A stretch of 64,000 bases of DNA from Polyangiaceae bacterium (GTDB taxonomy: Bacteria > Myxococcota_A > Polyangia > Polyangiales > Polyangiaceae), in assembly GCA_025936115.1 (NCBI GenBank), contig JAICTZ010000028.1, positions 1 through 64,000 on the forward strand, read 5' to 3'. The notes beneath the pieces were generated by a model. That model searched no databases and was not told where the DNA came from. It worked only from the letters and a program-made list of their open reading frames with translations. Positions within the stretch are counted from its first letter, which is position 1; each line of letters starts with the position of its first letter. This document shows positions 38,103-46,187 of this stretch, piece by piece. The position numbers were made by a program, and so were the translations under genes.

Positions 38103-38582
38103 TCACGCGTGGTCGACCTTCGCTTCCAGATCGTTCCACGACTTTTCGACGCGCTTTTTCACGTCGTCCCACGTGGAGGCCGAAGCGGTCTCCACCGCGT
38201 GGTACTCGTTGACGAACGCGTCCCGGCTCGCGTGGATGTCCGTCAGCTTGGCGTCGAGAGCCGCCTTGCGCTTGGGGTTTTCGGTCTTCGCCTTGGCGTC
38301 GAGATCGGCGATTTTCTTGTCGAGATCGGCGAGCTTCGTGTTGATGTCGTGCCGGAAATCCTCGCGTAGCTTGTCGAACGTGGCCTGAGCGTCGGCTTTC
38401 TTCTTGTCGGCGTCCGCCTGCGCCTCGTTGATCTGCTCATTGGCCTTTTGGGTAGCGTCCGCGATCTTTTGATTGGCCTCGGCCTGCGCTTGATTGGCCT
38501 TCTCCTGCTGTTCCCGCGCCGTATTGCACGCGGAACTCAGAGCCAGGCACACTACACTTCCAATGATGATCGTTGCTCGCAT
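38103..38582 (-). CDS. Coiled-coil lipoprotein
   Basis: 159 residues from ATG 38582, which has AGGAG 8 bases upstream. Signal peptide with lipobox SSAC (Cys19). Nearly all of the mature chain is a charged Ala/Lys/Gln/Glu/Asp heptad region (QQEKANQAQAEANQKIADAT and onward) with no predicted globular core. This resembles Lpp-like or periplasmic spacer/tether proteins. It may brace the envelope or bind peptidoglycan. The next gene in the same direction starts 145 bases upstream, so it may be separately transcribed. Confidence 0.8.
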   Translation of the reverse strand: MRATIIIGSVVCLALSSACNTAREQQEKANQAQAEANQKIADATQKANEQINEAQADADKKKADAQATFDKLREDFRHDINTKLADLDKKIADLDAKAKTENPKRKAALDAKLTDIHASRDAFVNEYHAVETASASTWDDVKKRVEKSWNDLEAKVDHA

Positions 38583-38727
38583 CGGATTTCTCCTCGAGCA
38601 GGATGGCGAGCAAAGGCCGTGCCGGCGCGAGCGCCGATATAGTGAGATTGAGTGCCGGCCTGCCCGCCAGAGCGTGGCAGATGATCCCTGCGCGCGCGGC
38701 CGGACAGCGAGGGAGCAAGGCGCGGTG

Positions 38728-39657
38728 TTACGGCTCGCACACCATTGCCGGTTCCGGGTCGCGCGCGATCTTACAGACTCGATATTCGTCGCAGCCGTCC
38801 GGGGGAACGACGCCACGACGGTAGTCATTGGTCCGGCACGGACCGTACGGCTCATCACTACCGAGATCGAAGCCGATCAATTGGCCATCGTCGCCGAAGA
38901 CGACGGATGTCGCACCGAGGCCGTACCACGTAACGGCAGTTATCCCGCAACCGACGAGTGCATGGAAGTAACTCGGGTCTGAGAGACTCGCTAGATAACT
39001 CTCGAGAGTCGTGTCCGGCTGCCCGCCCAGCAGCTCGTACGCCTTGGACAGACTCGACTGCTCGTAATCGTTGCACTCGGGCGCGAGCACGCTGCTCGCA
39101 TCGTCGCAGTGGGTGACATCGCTCTCGTTATCGGGCCCGAGCCAGCAGGTGGTGTCGTCCGCGCAGGTGCCGGCGACGTCGGCAGTTTCGAGCGTGTCGA
39201 CGCCGGGGCATTCCGTCGGCTCGTTGCGGAACGCGCCGACGAACGCGCCTGTGTCGTCGTAGACGCACGCGGTCGCCGCCTCGCTCGTCTGCGGCACGAC
39301 GACCGAGCGCCCGCAACCGCGCGACCAGAGGCCTCCGTTCGCGGCTACGAGCAGGCCGAGTTCGTCGCGCAGCGACGTCCTGCACTGGCGTTGCTCCTGA
39401 TCGACGCAGCTCGGATCGACGATCCACGTGCGGGTCGGTCGATCCGGGCACGCACACACGTCGCTCGCATGGCCGCCGCTGGCGCCGCCGGCACCGCTGC
39501 CGCCGTCACCGGCCGCGCCGGGTGGCTCGGAGCCCGGCCTCGCGTGTCCCCGGATGCGTCCACCGCACGCCGCCACGCTGAACACCAGGACCAGTAACCA
39601 CAGCGATGAGCGCCACCACGCACCGTTCGACTCCCGTTCCCACATCACGAGGAGCAT
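38728..39657 (-). CDS. Cys-rich lipoprotein of unknown family
   Basis: 309 residues. Signal peptide LWLLVLVFSVAAC gives lipobox VAAC. A short Gly-rich linker leads to a chain with about 17 Cys residues (VCACPDRPTRTW, SRGCGRS, CADDTTCWLG, GPCRTNDYR, GCDEYRVCKIA, MVCEP). Such a Cys load points to a disulfide-stabilised exported protein. No catalytic signature was recognised. ATG 39645 is an alternative start. Confidence 0.72.
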   Translation of the reverse strand: MLLVMWERESNGAWWRSSLWLLVLVFSVAACGGRIRGHARPGSEPPGAAGDGGSGAGGASGGHASDVCACPDRPTRTWIVDPSCVDQEQRQCRTSLRDELGLLVAANGGLWSRGCGRSVVVPQTSEAATACVYDDTGAFVGAFRNEPTECPGVDTLETADVAGTCADDTTCWLGPDNESDVTHCDDASSVLAPECNDYEQSSLSKAYELLGGQPDTTLESYLASLSDPSYFHALVGCGITAVTWYGLGATSVVFGDDGQLIGFDLGSDEPYGPCRTNDYRRGVVPPDGCDEYRVCKIARDPEPAMVCEP

Positions 39658-39727
39658 GACTTCTGATTGAGTCTTCGCAAGCTCCGCGCGAAGCTCGGTG
39701 GGAAAATGGCGTAGGCCACGCCACCAC

Positions 39728-39919
39728 TCACTGAGCCGGTGCTATCTCGATGCTCCGTTGACCGTCCTCATCGACGGACACGTGGACCGCCCACGGCCTG
39801 CAGCAGACCGCGCAATCTTCGACGAAAGCGCCGGACGTATCGGGATCGACGAAGAGCTCGACGCGCTCTCGGCAATACGGACAGCGGACCTTGGCGGTAT
39901 CTTCGTGGAGTTTGGGCAT
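39728..39919 (-). CDS. CPXCG-type cysteine-rich zinc-ribbon protein
   Basis: 63 residues. VRCPYCRERVELFVDPDT and VEDCAVCCRPWAVHV give two CxxC pairs at the spacing of the CPXCG family, found in many gammaproteobacteria and myxobacteria. The function is unknown; a small zinc-binding protein is expected. It lies 76 bases downstream of the DUF1440-type membrane gene on the same strand. Confidence 0.85.
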   Translation of the reverse strand: MPKLHEDTAKVRCPYCRERVELFVDPDTSGAFVEDCAVCCRPWAVHVSVDEDGQRSIEIAPAQ

Positions 39920-39995
39920 GAGCAGCGAGCGGCCAAAGCGGCACGCTATTGGCGCCCCGGCGCGCCGTCCAATCGGCGATGGGATCGACGGGCGC

Positions 39996-40646
39996 TCAGG
40001 CTTCCGCCACCGTGTGCTGCAGCGCCCGCGCTTGCGTCGCGAGATCGAGGGCGCGGCGGGTGAGTCGGCGCGCCGTCGGTCGCATCAAGCGCGGCCAGTT
40101 GCGCGTGACCCAGTGACTCGCCGCCAAGAGCGCGAGCGGCGGCACACCGTTTCTGACGGCCGCGTAGGTGCCGGCGAGCGTGGCGCCGTAAATGACGTGC
40201 CCTCCAAGCATGTAGGCGTGCACGCGGGGTGGCACGGCTTGCGGCCACGGCGAAAGCCGGAACGCGGGGAGGAGCAGATTGTCGCTCACGGCCCAGACGA
40301 GCACTCCGAACGCTGCCCCGCCCACCAAAGTTCGTGCGCGCGGGAACGTCCCTGCGAGCAGCCCGTACAGACCACCCCAGCCTGCTCCGAACGCGTAGTG
40401 TACGAACTCCCCGGCGAGCTCCTTTTCCGTAAGCTTGCGGCGCGCCAAGAGCTCTACGGTCCGTCGGGCGACCGTTTGCGTCGGCTGCTCGCGCTCCTGC
40501 TCGGGCTCGGGCGCTTCGAAGGCACCGCGTGGGGGCGACGGCGCCTGCTTCTTCGTTAGCTTGAAGTAGACGCTGAGCGTGAACGCGCCTGCGGCGCCCG
40601 CGAGAATTCCGGCGGCAAGAGAACCGAGAGGTGTTGCACGATGCAT
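39996..40646 (-). CDS. Membrane protein of the YagU/DUF1440 type
   Basis: 216 residues from ATG 40646, which restores a hydrophobic N-terminus (LAAGILAGAAGAFTLSVYFKL). Four or five helices follow: FGAGWGGLYGLLAG, GGAAFGVLVWAVSDNLLLPAF, VHAYMLGGHVIYGATLAGTYAAV. The pattern matches DUF1440 inner-membrane proteins; E. coli YagU is linked to acid survival. A charged cytoplasmic loop (EAPEPEQEREQ) separates helix 1 from the rest. Confidence 0.72.
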   Translation of the reverse strand: MHRATPLGSLAAGILAGAAGAFTLSVYFKLTKKQAPSPPRGAFEAPEPEQEREQPTQTVARRTVELLARRKLTEKELAGEFVHYAFGAGWGGLYGLLAGTFPRARTLVGGAAFGVLVWAVSDNLLLPAFRLSPWPQAVPPRVHAYMLGGHVIYGATLAGTYAAVRNGVPPLALLAASHWVTRNWPRLMRPTARRLTRRALDLATQARALQHTVAEA

Positions 40647-40906
40647 CGCGTTGGCCTTTCTGAGCTTCGACTCGCCGGATGTCGAAGCACGCGTCGTGCC
40701 GCGTGAAGTGCCGGCGGGCTTCGCCGTGAGTGCGGCAGGCATCGCTCGGAGTGGGAGTTTGCCCCGGGTATGGCATCCCGGCCGTGCAACGCTTCGAATA
40801 CGCCTTCAGGTCCGTTCTGGTGCTGGAGCGACGGTCGGACCGGGGCGCGCTGGGCCCTGGAGTGTTCGAACGCCGAGCGTGCCCGCTCTAGTGATATGAC
40901 TCCGGT

Positions 40907-43264
40907 ATGGTGGTGCGACTTGGACGTCGTGTGGACCTGGCGCTTGCCCTCGTGCTCGCCGCGGCGTGTGGTTCGACTGCAACGCACGGCGAGGACGACG
41001 GGACGCGGGCAGGGCAGTCGCAAGGCGGGTCGGGTGACGGTGAAGCTGCGAACGGCGGGCAAGCGGGCGCGTCGTCGAGTGACGGCGGCTCGAGCGCACG
41101 TGGCGGGCAGTCGGACGGCGGGAAGTCGGCAGGCGGTACCCACGCGGGGGGTACTTCGCCCGTGGCGGGCCGGGGCGCAGGCGCCGCGGGTGAAGACAGC
41201 GCGGGCGACGCGAGTGTCGCAGCCGGGGCGGGCGCGGGCGGCGCCGATGTCGCCGGCGAGCCACTCGGGGTTCTCGACTTGAATGCGCTCGACGTAGGTG
41301 TGCTCGCGTATCCGGCTCCGCCCGGCGTCGAAGCTGCGCGCGCCCGCGCCGAAGCGATTGTAGCGGGCATGTCGCTTACCGAGCTCGTGACGCTGCTTCA
41401 CGGCGGAGCAGCGGGCATCATCGGCGGCACGGCGGCTGCGGGTCCGATTCCGGCGCTGAGCTACGACGACGGACCGGCCGGCGTCGCGCACGTGACCGGC
41501 GGAACCGCGTTCCCCGATCCCATCAGCTTGGCAGCCACGTGGGACCGTGACCTGGTCGAGCGCTGGGCCGAGGCGATGGGCGCCGAAGAGCGCGCCAAGG
41601 GCGTAGCGGTGCAGCTCGGACCGATGATGAACCTCACGCGCGTGCCGCTCGCGGGCCGCAACTTCGAGTCGTTCGGCGAGGATCCGTACCTTTCGGCCGA
41701 GCTCGCCTTCGCCGACGTGCGGGGCATTCAGTCGAATCACATCGTCGCGACCGCCAAACACTTCGTCGGCAACGAACAAGAGACGAACCGGATGACGGAA
41801 GACTCGCAGATCGACGAACGCACGCTGCACGAGATCTATTACCTGCCGTTCGAGGCGAGCGTCAGCGCGGGCGTTGGCTCGGTCATGTGCTCCTACAACA
41901 AGCTCAATGGTCTCTACGCCTGCGAAAACCCGACCACGCTCGGCGACTTGAAGGGCACGCTCGCGTTCTCGGGCTGGGTGATGACCGATTGGACCGCACA
42001 ACACGGCGCGGGCGCTGCGGCGGCCGGTCTCGATCAAGAAATGCCGTACGCTAGTTACTTCTCCGAAAGCAGTCTCGCCGAAACGCGTGTCGACGACATG
42101 GCCGCGCGCCTCGTCACCTCGCTCGTGCGCGTCGGCGTACTCGACGATCCGCCCACGGGCTCTCCCTACGCCGACGTCACCTCCGCCGAGCACACGGCGC
42201 TCGCGCGCGAGGCTGCGATCGCGGGCACGACGTTGCTGAAGAACGACGGCGGTGCACTACCTTTCGGCGACGACGTGAAGTCCATCGTCGTGCTCGGCTA
42301 CGCAGGCGGCGACTACGCGTACTCGACGGGCAGCGGCTCGGCGCAGGTCACCGCCGCGCACGTCACGAACCCACTCGAAGCTATCACCGCACGCGCGCCC
42401 GCCGGCACCAGCGTGACGTACGTCCGCGGCGACACCGAGGCGGACGCCGTTGCGGCGGCCGCCGAGGCGGACGCGGCCGTCATCGTCGTCGCCGTCGATT
42501 CGGGCGAATCCTTCGATCGCACGTCGCTTTCACTCGACAGCACGACGAACTCGCTCATTTCCGCCGTGGCCGCCGCCAATTCCCGCACGATCGTCGTCTT
42601 GGACGTCCCCGGTGCCGTCATGTTGCCGTGGTTCGACGCCGTGAGCGGGCTCCTCGTCGCCTGGTATCCCGGCCAAGAGAACGGCAACGCGCTCGCTGCC
42701 GTCCTCTTCGGCGACGTGAACCCAAGCGGCAAGCTCCCCGTTTCTTTTCCCGCGTCCGCGACCAATCTGCCGGCGCCAGGCGTCGGGCCTACCGTGGTTT
42801 ACAGTGAAGCACTGGCGCTCGGCTACCGCGCCCTCGACGCCCAAAACCTCGAGCCGCGCTTCGAGTTCGGCTACGGCCTCTCATACACGACCTTCGCCTA
42901 CGACGCACTCGAGCTCCGTTACGGCGCGACGCCCGGATCCGTCGACGTGAGCTTCGAGCTCACGAACACGGGCACAGTCCCCGGCAGCGAAGTCGCCCAA
43001 CTCTACCTCTCGTTCCCCGCAGTGGCGGGCGAACCACCGCGGTTACTGCGCGGCTTCGAGCGCGTCGAGCTCGAGCCCGGGGAAGCACGCCGCGTGCACA
43101 TCGAGCTCCCGGTGCGCGCGTTCGCGTGCTGGTCGGCGACGGCGCACGCGCGCTACGCGCCGAGCGGGACGTACACGGTGAGCGTGGGAAGCTCGTCGCG
43201 GCGGCTGCCGTTGACGGCGTCGTTCGAGGTCGTGGGGCTAGGGGAGCAGTCCGAGCTTCCGTGA
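40907..43264 (+). CDS. GH3 beta-glycosidase lipoprotein
   Basis: 785 residues. Lipobox LAAAC (Cys21), then a Gly/Ser/Ala linker to about residue 120. GH3 N-domain: LSYDDGPAGVAH, LGPMMNLTRVPLAGRNFESFGEDP, TAKHFVGNEQETNR and SVMCSYNKLNG, with nucleophile Asp361 in GWVMTDWTAQHG. GH3 C-domain: GTTLLKNDGGALPF and VAVDSGESFDRTSLSLD. A FN3-like tail (LTNTGTVPGSEVAQLYLSFP) ends the chain. TDW in place of the common SDW fits beta-glucosidase/xylosidase members. It is predicted to trim plant oligosaccharides at the cell surface. It is 14 kb from the arabinose operon, so coregulation is not shown. Confidence 0.93.
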   Translation: MVVRLGRRVDLALALVLAAACGSTATHGEDDGTRAGQSQGGSGDGEAANGGQAGASSSDGGSSARGGQSDGGKSAGGTHAGGTSPVAGRGAGAAGEDSAGDASVAAGAGAGGADVAGEPLGVLDLNALDVGVLAYPAPPGVEAARARAEAIVAGMSLTELVTLLHGGAAGIIGGTAAAGPIPALSYDDGPAGVAHVTGGTAFPDPISLAATWDRDLVERWAEAMGAEERAKGVAVQLGPMMNLTRVPLAGRNFESFGEDPYLSAELAFADVRGIQSNHIVATAKHFVGNEQETNRMTEDSQIDERTLHEIYYLPFEASVSAGVGSVMCSYNKLNGLYACENPTTLGDLKGTLAFSGWVMTDWTAQHGAGAAAAGLDQEMPYASYFSESSLAETRVDDMAARLVTSLVRVGVLDDPPTGSPYADVTSAEHTALAREAAIAGTTLLKNDGGALPFGDDVKSIVVLGYAGGDYAYSTGSGSAQVTAAHVTNPLEAITARAPAGTSVTYVRGDTEADAVAAAAEADAAVIVVAVDSGESFDRTSLSLDSTTNSLISAVAAANSRTIVVLDVPGAVMLPWFDAVSGLLVAWYPGQENGNALAAVLFGDVNPSGKLPVSFPASATNLPAPGVGPTVVYSEALALGYRALDAQNLEPRFEFGYGLSYTTFAYDALELRYGATPGSVDVSFELTNTGTVPGSEVAQLYLSFPAVAGEPPRLLRGFERVELEPGEARRVHIELPVRAFACWSATAHARYAPSGTYTVSVGSSSRRLPLTASFEVVGLGEQSELP

Positions 43265-43408
43265 TCAGGACGCTGCCGAATCGGGACCAACAGCACCCCT
43301 CGCGATCACTTCGATTCAGGGACTTCGCCGCACGGGAGCTACCGAACGGCTTCGAAAAGGTCGCGGAGCCGCGCCGCGCTCGAGACGGGTGATTGAACGA
43401 AGCCCCGA

Positions 43409-43897
43409 CTAACGCCGCCAGGATCTACGGCGGTGCGGATAGCGCGCCATCGAACAGTCGACGGAATCGGAGACCACTTCGTGGATCCGGACATCGACGA
43501 TTTCGAGTGGCACGCCGCGAGCCTCGACGACGTACTCGTCGGCGGATTCCCCCCGTTCGGGTGTTTCCCACGAGAAACTGCCGTCGGATGCCCTTAGGAG
43601 CACGGTGACTTCGCTCGTGTCGTACGGGTTCGAAGAGAAACTTACTGGTCCCACGTCAAACGCGACGCGACCCGGCTCCGGACCGAGCGCAAACCCACAC
43701 GAGTCCTGCGTGAGGCCGGTCGTGCGGCGCGCCGAACCTTCGAGCTGGTAGGCGTTTTCTGCGCAAATCGTGTCGATGTAGCGCGTCGTCGTCGTGTCGA
43801 CCTCGCCGTCGTCGAGGTTGCCGAGGCACGCCGTACACACGACTGTCGCCACGAGCAACACCCGGCGCCGCGCCGTCGGCCCCACGCGCTCAGTCAA
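43409..43897 (-). CDS. Small lipoprotein, module copy 2
   Basis: 162 residues. Signal peptide with lipobox CTAC. The conserved core DTICAENAYQLEGSARRTT plus GLTQDSCGFALGPEPG is shared with the copy-1 lipoprotein at 33678-34217, in the same position relative to a barrel gene. Overall identity is low outside the core, so the duplication is old. It overlaps the barrel gene by 8 bases. It converges on the GH3 gene. Confidence 0.7.
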   Translation of the reverse strand: MTERVGPTARRRVLLVATVVCTACLGNLDDGEVDTTTTRYIDTICAENAYQLEGSARRTTGLTQDSCGFALGPEPGRVAFDVGPVSFSSNPYDTSEVTVLLRASDGSFSWETPERGESADEYVVEARGVPLEIVDVRIHEVVSDSVDCSMARYPHRRRSWRR

Positions 43898-44657
43898 CGT
43901 CGCCCCCCACGATCAGCGACAGGAAATACGCTCCGAGATCGTCGTGAGCGCCCGCCTCGCCAGGTGCCGGTACCGGCACGAAATAGGCGCCTATCGCGGC
44001 TCCCACGTGCGCCGCTGGCACGAAGAGCTCGAGGCTGCCCCCGAAGGCAGGGCCCACGAGCGAGGAACCTTCGCCGTAGAGATCCGCACTCCCGAAGCCC
44101 ACCCCCAAGATCGGCGCGAGCCGCACCGTCGCTACGGCATGCTTGCACATGCAAAGCGAGAGCGGCACTGTCCCGGCGACGATGCCCAGGTGCTCGGAGT
44201 ACGGAGGAGGCTCCGTTGATACAGGATCAGTGCTGGCGGAGGATTTGGCGCTGCGCCAGCCGTAGAGGGCGAACACCCCGATGCCGAAGTGCTCGCCGAA
44301 CGTTTTCGTGATCTCGGCGGTCACATGAAAGCGCGGTCCGTGATAGCCCTCGGCTTGGACGAGCGCTTCTTGGTCGCTCACCACCCTGGAGCCGAAGCCG
44401 ATGCCAAACCGCAAGTTCCAGGCGGGCACCGTGCGCTGGCGCGGCGTCCCCGCGGCCGAGGGTGCTTCGGCGGAGGGTGCTTCGGCGGAGGGTGCTTCGG
44501 CGCTCGCTTCCGCACCCCACGCGCTGCCGGCCTCGAGCAAGAGCGCGCTCGCCGTCAGAAGAGCCGTCCATGATCCCACGCGTACCCTTGAGCAATCAGT
44601 GTACCAGTGAACGCCGTTCGGCGCTCGCGCATTTTCCGCGCTTTCGAGCTGTTCCAT
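43890..44657 (-). CDS. Outer-membrane beta-barrel-like protein, module copy 2
   Basis: 255 residues from ATG 44657, which has GAGGGGG 6 bases upstream; GTG 44579 with AAGGG would give a tidier signal peptide. The hydrophobic stretch LLTASALLLEAGSAWGAEA is cleavable. A short EAPSA repeat region comes next. Barrel-like strands are shared with copy 1: LRFGIGFGS, EGYHGPRFHVTAEI, GIGVFALYGWR, LAPILGVGFGSADLYG and GPAFGGSLELFV. The protein ends VGGDVD, against GGFDVG in copy 1. Function unknown. The nearest regulatory gene is the MarR gene beyond 45.3 kb; unlike copy 1, no convincing sigma54 element was found. Confidence 0.72.
   Translation of the reverse strand: MEQLESAENARAPNGVHWYTDCSRVRVGSWTALLTASALLLEAGSAWGAEASAEAPSAEAPSAEAPSAAGTPRQRTVPAWNLRFGIGFGSRVVSDQEALVQAEGYHGPRFHVTAEITKTFGEHFGIGVFALYGWRSAKSSASTDPVSTEPPPYSEHLGIVAGTVPLSLCMCKHAVATVRLAPILGVGFGSADLYGEGSSLVGPAFGGSLELFVPAAHVGAAIGAYFVPVPAPGEAGAHDDLGAYFLSLIVGGDVD
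44461..44505. repeat. 15-base tandem repeats in the copy-2 barrel gene
   Basis: Two perfect copies of GGTGCTTCGGCGGAG (44461-44490) and a third, partly diverged copy encode EAPSA repeats just after the signal peptide on the - strand. It is a likely site of length variation. Confidence 0.75.
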
Positions 44658-44742
44658 GTCGCACCCCCTCGCACTCGGTGTCGTCGCCGCGGCACAGTGT
44701 GCACGCTTCGCGTCAGGTGCCGGTGCCGAGAGTAGGTGCTGA

Positions 44743-44853
44743 AGGGTGCGCTCAGATCATGCGACCGACGACGTGATCGTCGGCGCGCCGAGCAACATCG
44801 GCGGCGACGTGTGGGGAGGGCGCGCTTTCTTGGTCTTCGGCAGCGCCGAGTGA
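44743..44853 (+). pseudogene. FG-GAP (integrin-alpha-like) repeat fragment
   Basis: The + frame from 44743 to TGA at 44851-44853 encodes DDVIVGAPSNIGGDVWGGRAFLVFGSAE, cut here as DDVIVGAPS ... WGGRAFLVFG. The D-x-IVGAP and G-AFLVFG pattern is one FG-GAP blade end. There is no start codon or signal and a stop (44740) precedes it in frame, so it is a remnant of a larger propeller protein. Confidence 0.5.
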
Positions 44854-44893
44854 GCGAGGACGGCGCGGTGAGGCAAAGCGGCCGGCTCCACGA

Positions 44894-45190
44894 TCAATGC
44901 TCGACGCACTCGCCGGCGGCGCAACGGTAGTGAGCTCCGCAGTCCGCAGTGCTGACGCAGTCGACGCAGCGTGACTCGAGACAATAGCCGTGGCCGCGTT
45001 TTGCGTCAGGACAGTCCGAATCGTTGTTACAGTGCTCCCCGCGCGCTCCGGGTGTGCATTGGGTGGTGAGGGCCGCCAAGAGTACCGAGCCGACGACCGC
45101 CCTCAGCGAGCGCTCGCGAAATCGTTTCGTGACGAGCTCCGACGCACGTCGCGCATGAACGACCCGCAGAGTGCCGGTGCGAGTGGACAT
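44894..45190 (-). CDS. Small Cys-rich lipoprotein
   Basis: Up to 98 residues; the true start is probably downstream of ATG 45190, nearer the signal peptide SLRAVVGSVLLAALTTQC (lipobox TTQC). The mature 54 residues carry eight evenly spaced Cys: EHCNNDSDCPD, GYCLESRCVDCVS, ADCGAHYRCAAGEC. This is the EB/dickkopf-like pattern common in myxobacterial exported proteins. Function unknown. Divergent from the MarR gene. Confidence 0.72.
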   Translation of the reverse strand: MSTRTGTLRVVHARRASELVTKRFRERSLRAVVGSVLLAALTTQCTPGARGEHCNNDSDCPDAKRGHGYCLESRCVDCVSTADCGAHYRCAAGECVEH

Positions 45191-45352
45191 GGGCGTCCGA
45201 TAGCACGGCCGGAGCGCGGGGTAATCGTTGAAGATGCAAATAATCTCACGCGCCCTAATCGTCTCGAGCAGGCGAACGGTTGGTCAGCCAGTCCTTTCAC
45301 CGGCGTTGTCGATCCCGCCTTCGAATCCGCCGGCATCGAAGTGGACGTTTCG

Positions 45353-46018
45353 ATGGGGATCGCCAACCTGCGCGGCGCCGTGCAGAGCCTAGCGCCAAGC
45401 AAGCCGCTTGCCTTCGGCCGGGCGGTCTGCATTGATCGGGAGCGCTTGGTGCTCTCGCGCCGGAACACTCCAGGACCTGTCGCGAAATCGCGCTCGCTCG
45501 GCGACGTCCTCAGCTTCATGCAGCTCCTCTGGGCCATCTCTCACGGGCTCGAATCGGCGTCCAAGCGCATGCGCTCCACGGTGGGCGTGACGGGGCCGCA
45601 GCGCCTGGTGCTGCGTCTCATCGGGCGCTACGGGCAAACTGCCCCAGGCGATCTCGCAGAGATGCTGCACGTCGATCCAAGCTCACTCACGGGCGTACTG
45701 CGTCGACTAGAGAGGGCTGGCCTGATTCGAAGAGCGCGTGACCCCAAGGACGGCAGACGTGCAATCTTGACGCTGACGCCCGCTGGTCTGGTCCTGAACG
45801 ATCGGCGGTCGGGCACCGTGGAGGCGTCCATCCAAAAAACGCTTCAGGGCGTTTCCGCGGCGAAAGTTGCTGTCGCTCGCGAGGTCCTGAATGCTCTTGC
45901 TCGCGACTTGGGCGTCGAAACCGAGCTGCCGTCGAGAGCCAGGCCAGTAGTGGCTGTCGGGACCTCGTCCAGCCGAGCTCGGCTGACCGGAGCACGTCGG
46001 GGCGCGCGCAGGCCGTAA
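45353..46018 (+). CDS. MarR-family regulator
   Basis: 221 residues from ATG 45353; ATG 45155 is in frame but overlaps the divergent lipoprotein gene. The MarR core runs from about 45497: VGVTGPQRLVLRLIGRYGQ, LAEMLHVDPSSLTGVLRRLERAGLI and RRARDPKDGRRAILTLTPAG (the wing with D-x-R-D-GRR). The first 50 residues are not part of the fold, and the C-terminal tail (TSSSRARLTGARRGARRP) is basic. Ligand and targets unknown; the adjacent divergent small lipoprotein is one candidate. Confidence 0.85.
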   Translation: MGIANLRGAVQSLAPSKPLAFGRAVCIDRERLVLSRRNTPGPVAKSRSLGDVLSFMQLLWAISHGLESASKRMRSTVGVTGPQRLVLRLIGRYGQTAPGDLAEMLHVDPSSLTGVLRRLERAGLIRRARDPKDGRRAILTLTPAGLVLNDRRSGTVEASIQKTLQGVSAAKVAVAREVLNALARDLGVETELPSRARPVVAVGTSSSRARLTGARRGARRP

Positions 46019-46187
46019 GCGCGGACGGCGGAACCTGCAGGACTCGGTCGCGCGAGTCGGGGCGAAGCGCAACGGGTTGCGCCGGCGACGTGCCCGCATA
46101 AGTCGGGGTTCCAACGAATTTAGATGGGCGACATGGGTCAGCGGGCCGCGCAGTCGTCGAGCATTCGCGACTAGCCATCGTTGACAG

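Noticed and set aside
40556-42193. Antisense open frame of 545 codons opposite the GH3 gene
   Set aside because: Shadow of the GH3 catalytic domain, which is clear on the + strand.
44592-44606. Sigma54-like element (TGGTACA-N4-TTGC on the - strand) near module copy 2
   Set aside because: GG/GC spacing fits, but two core bases differ. It lies inside the gene if ATG 44657 is used, and it overlaps the ribosome site of the alternative GTG 44579. Probably chance.
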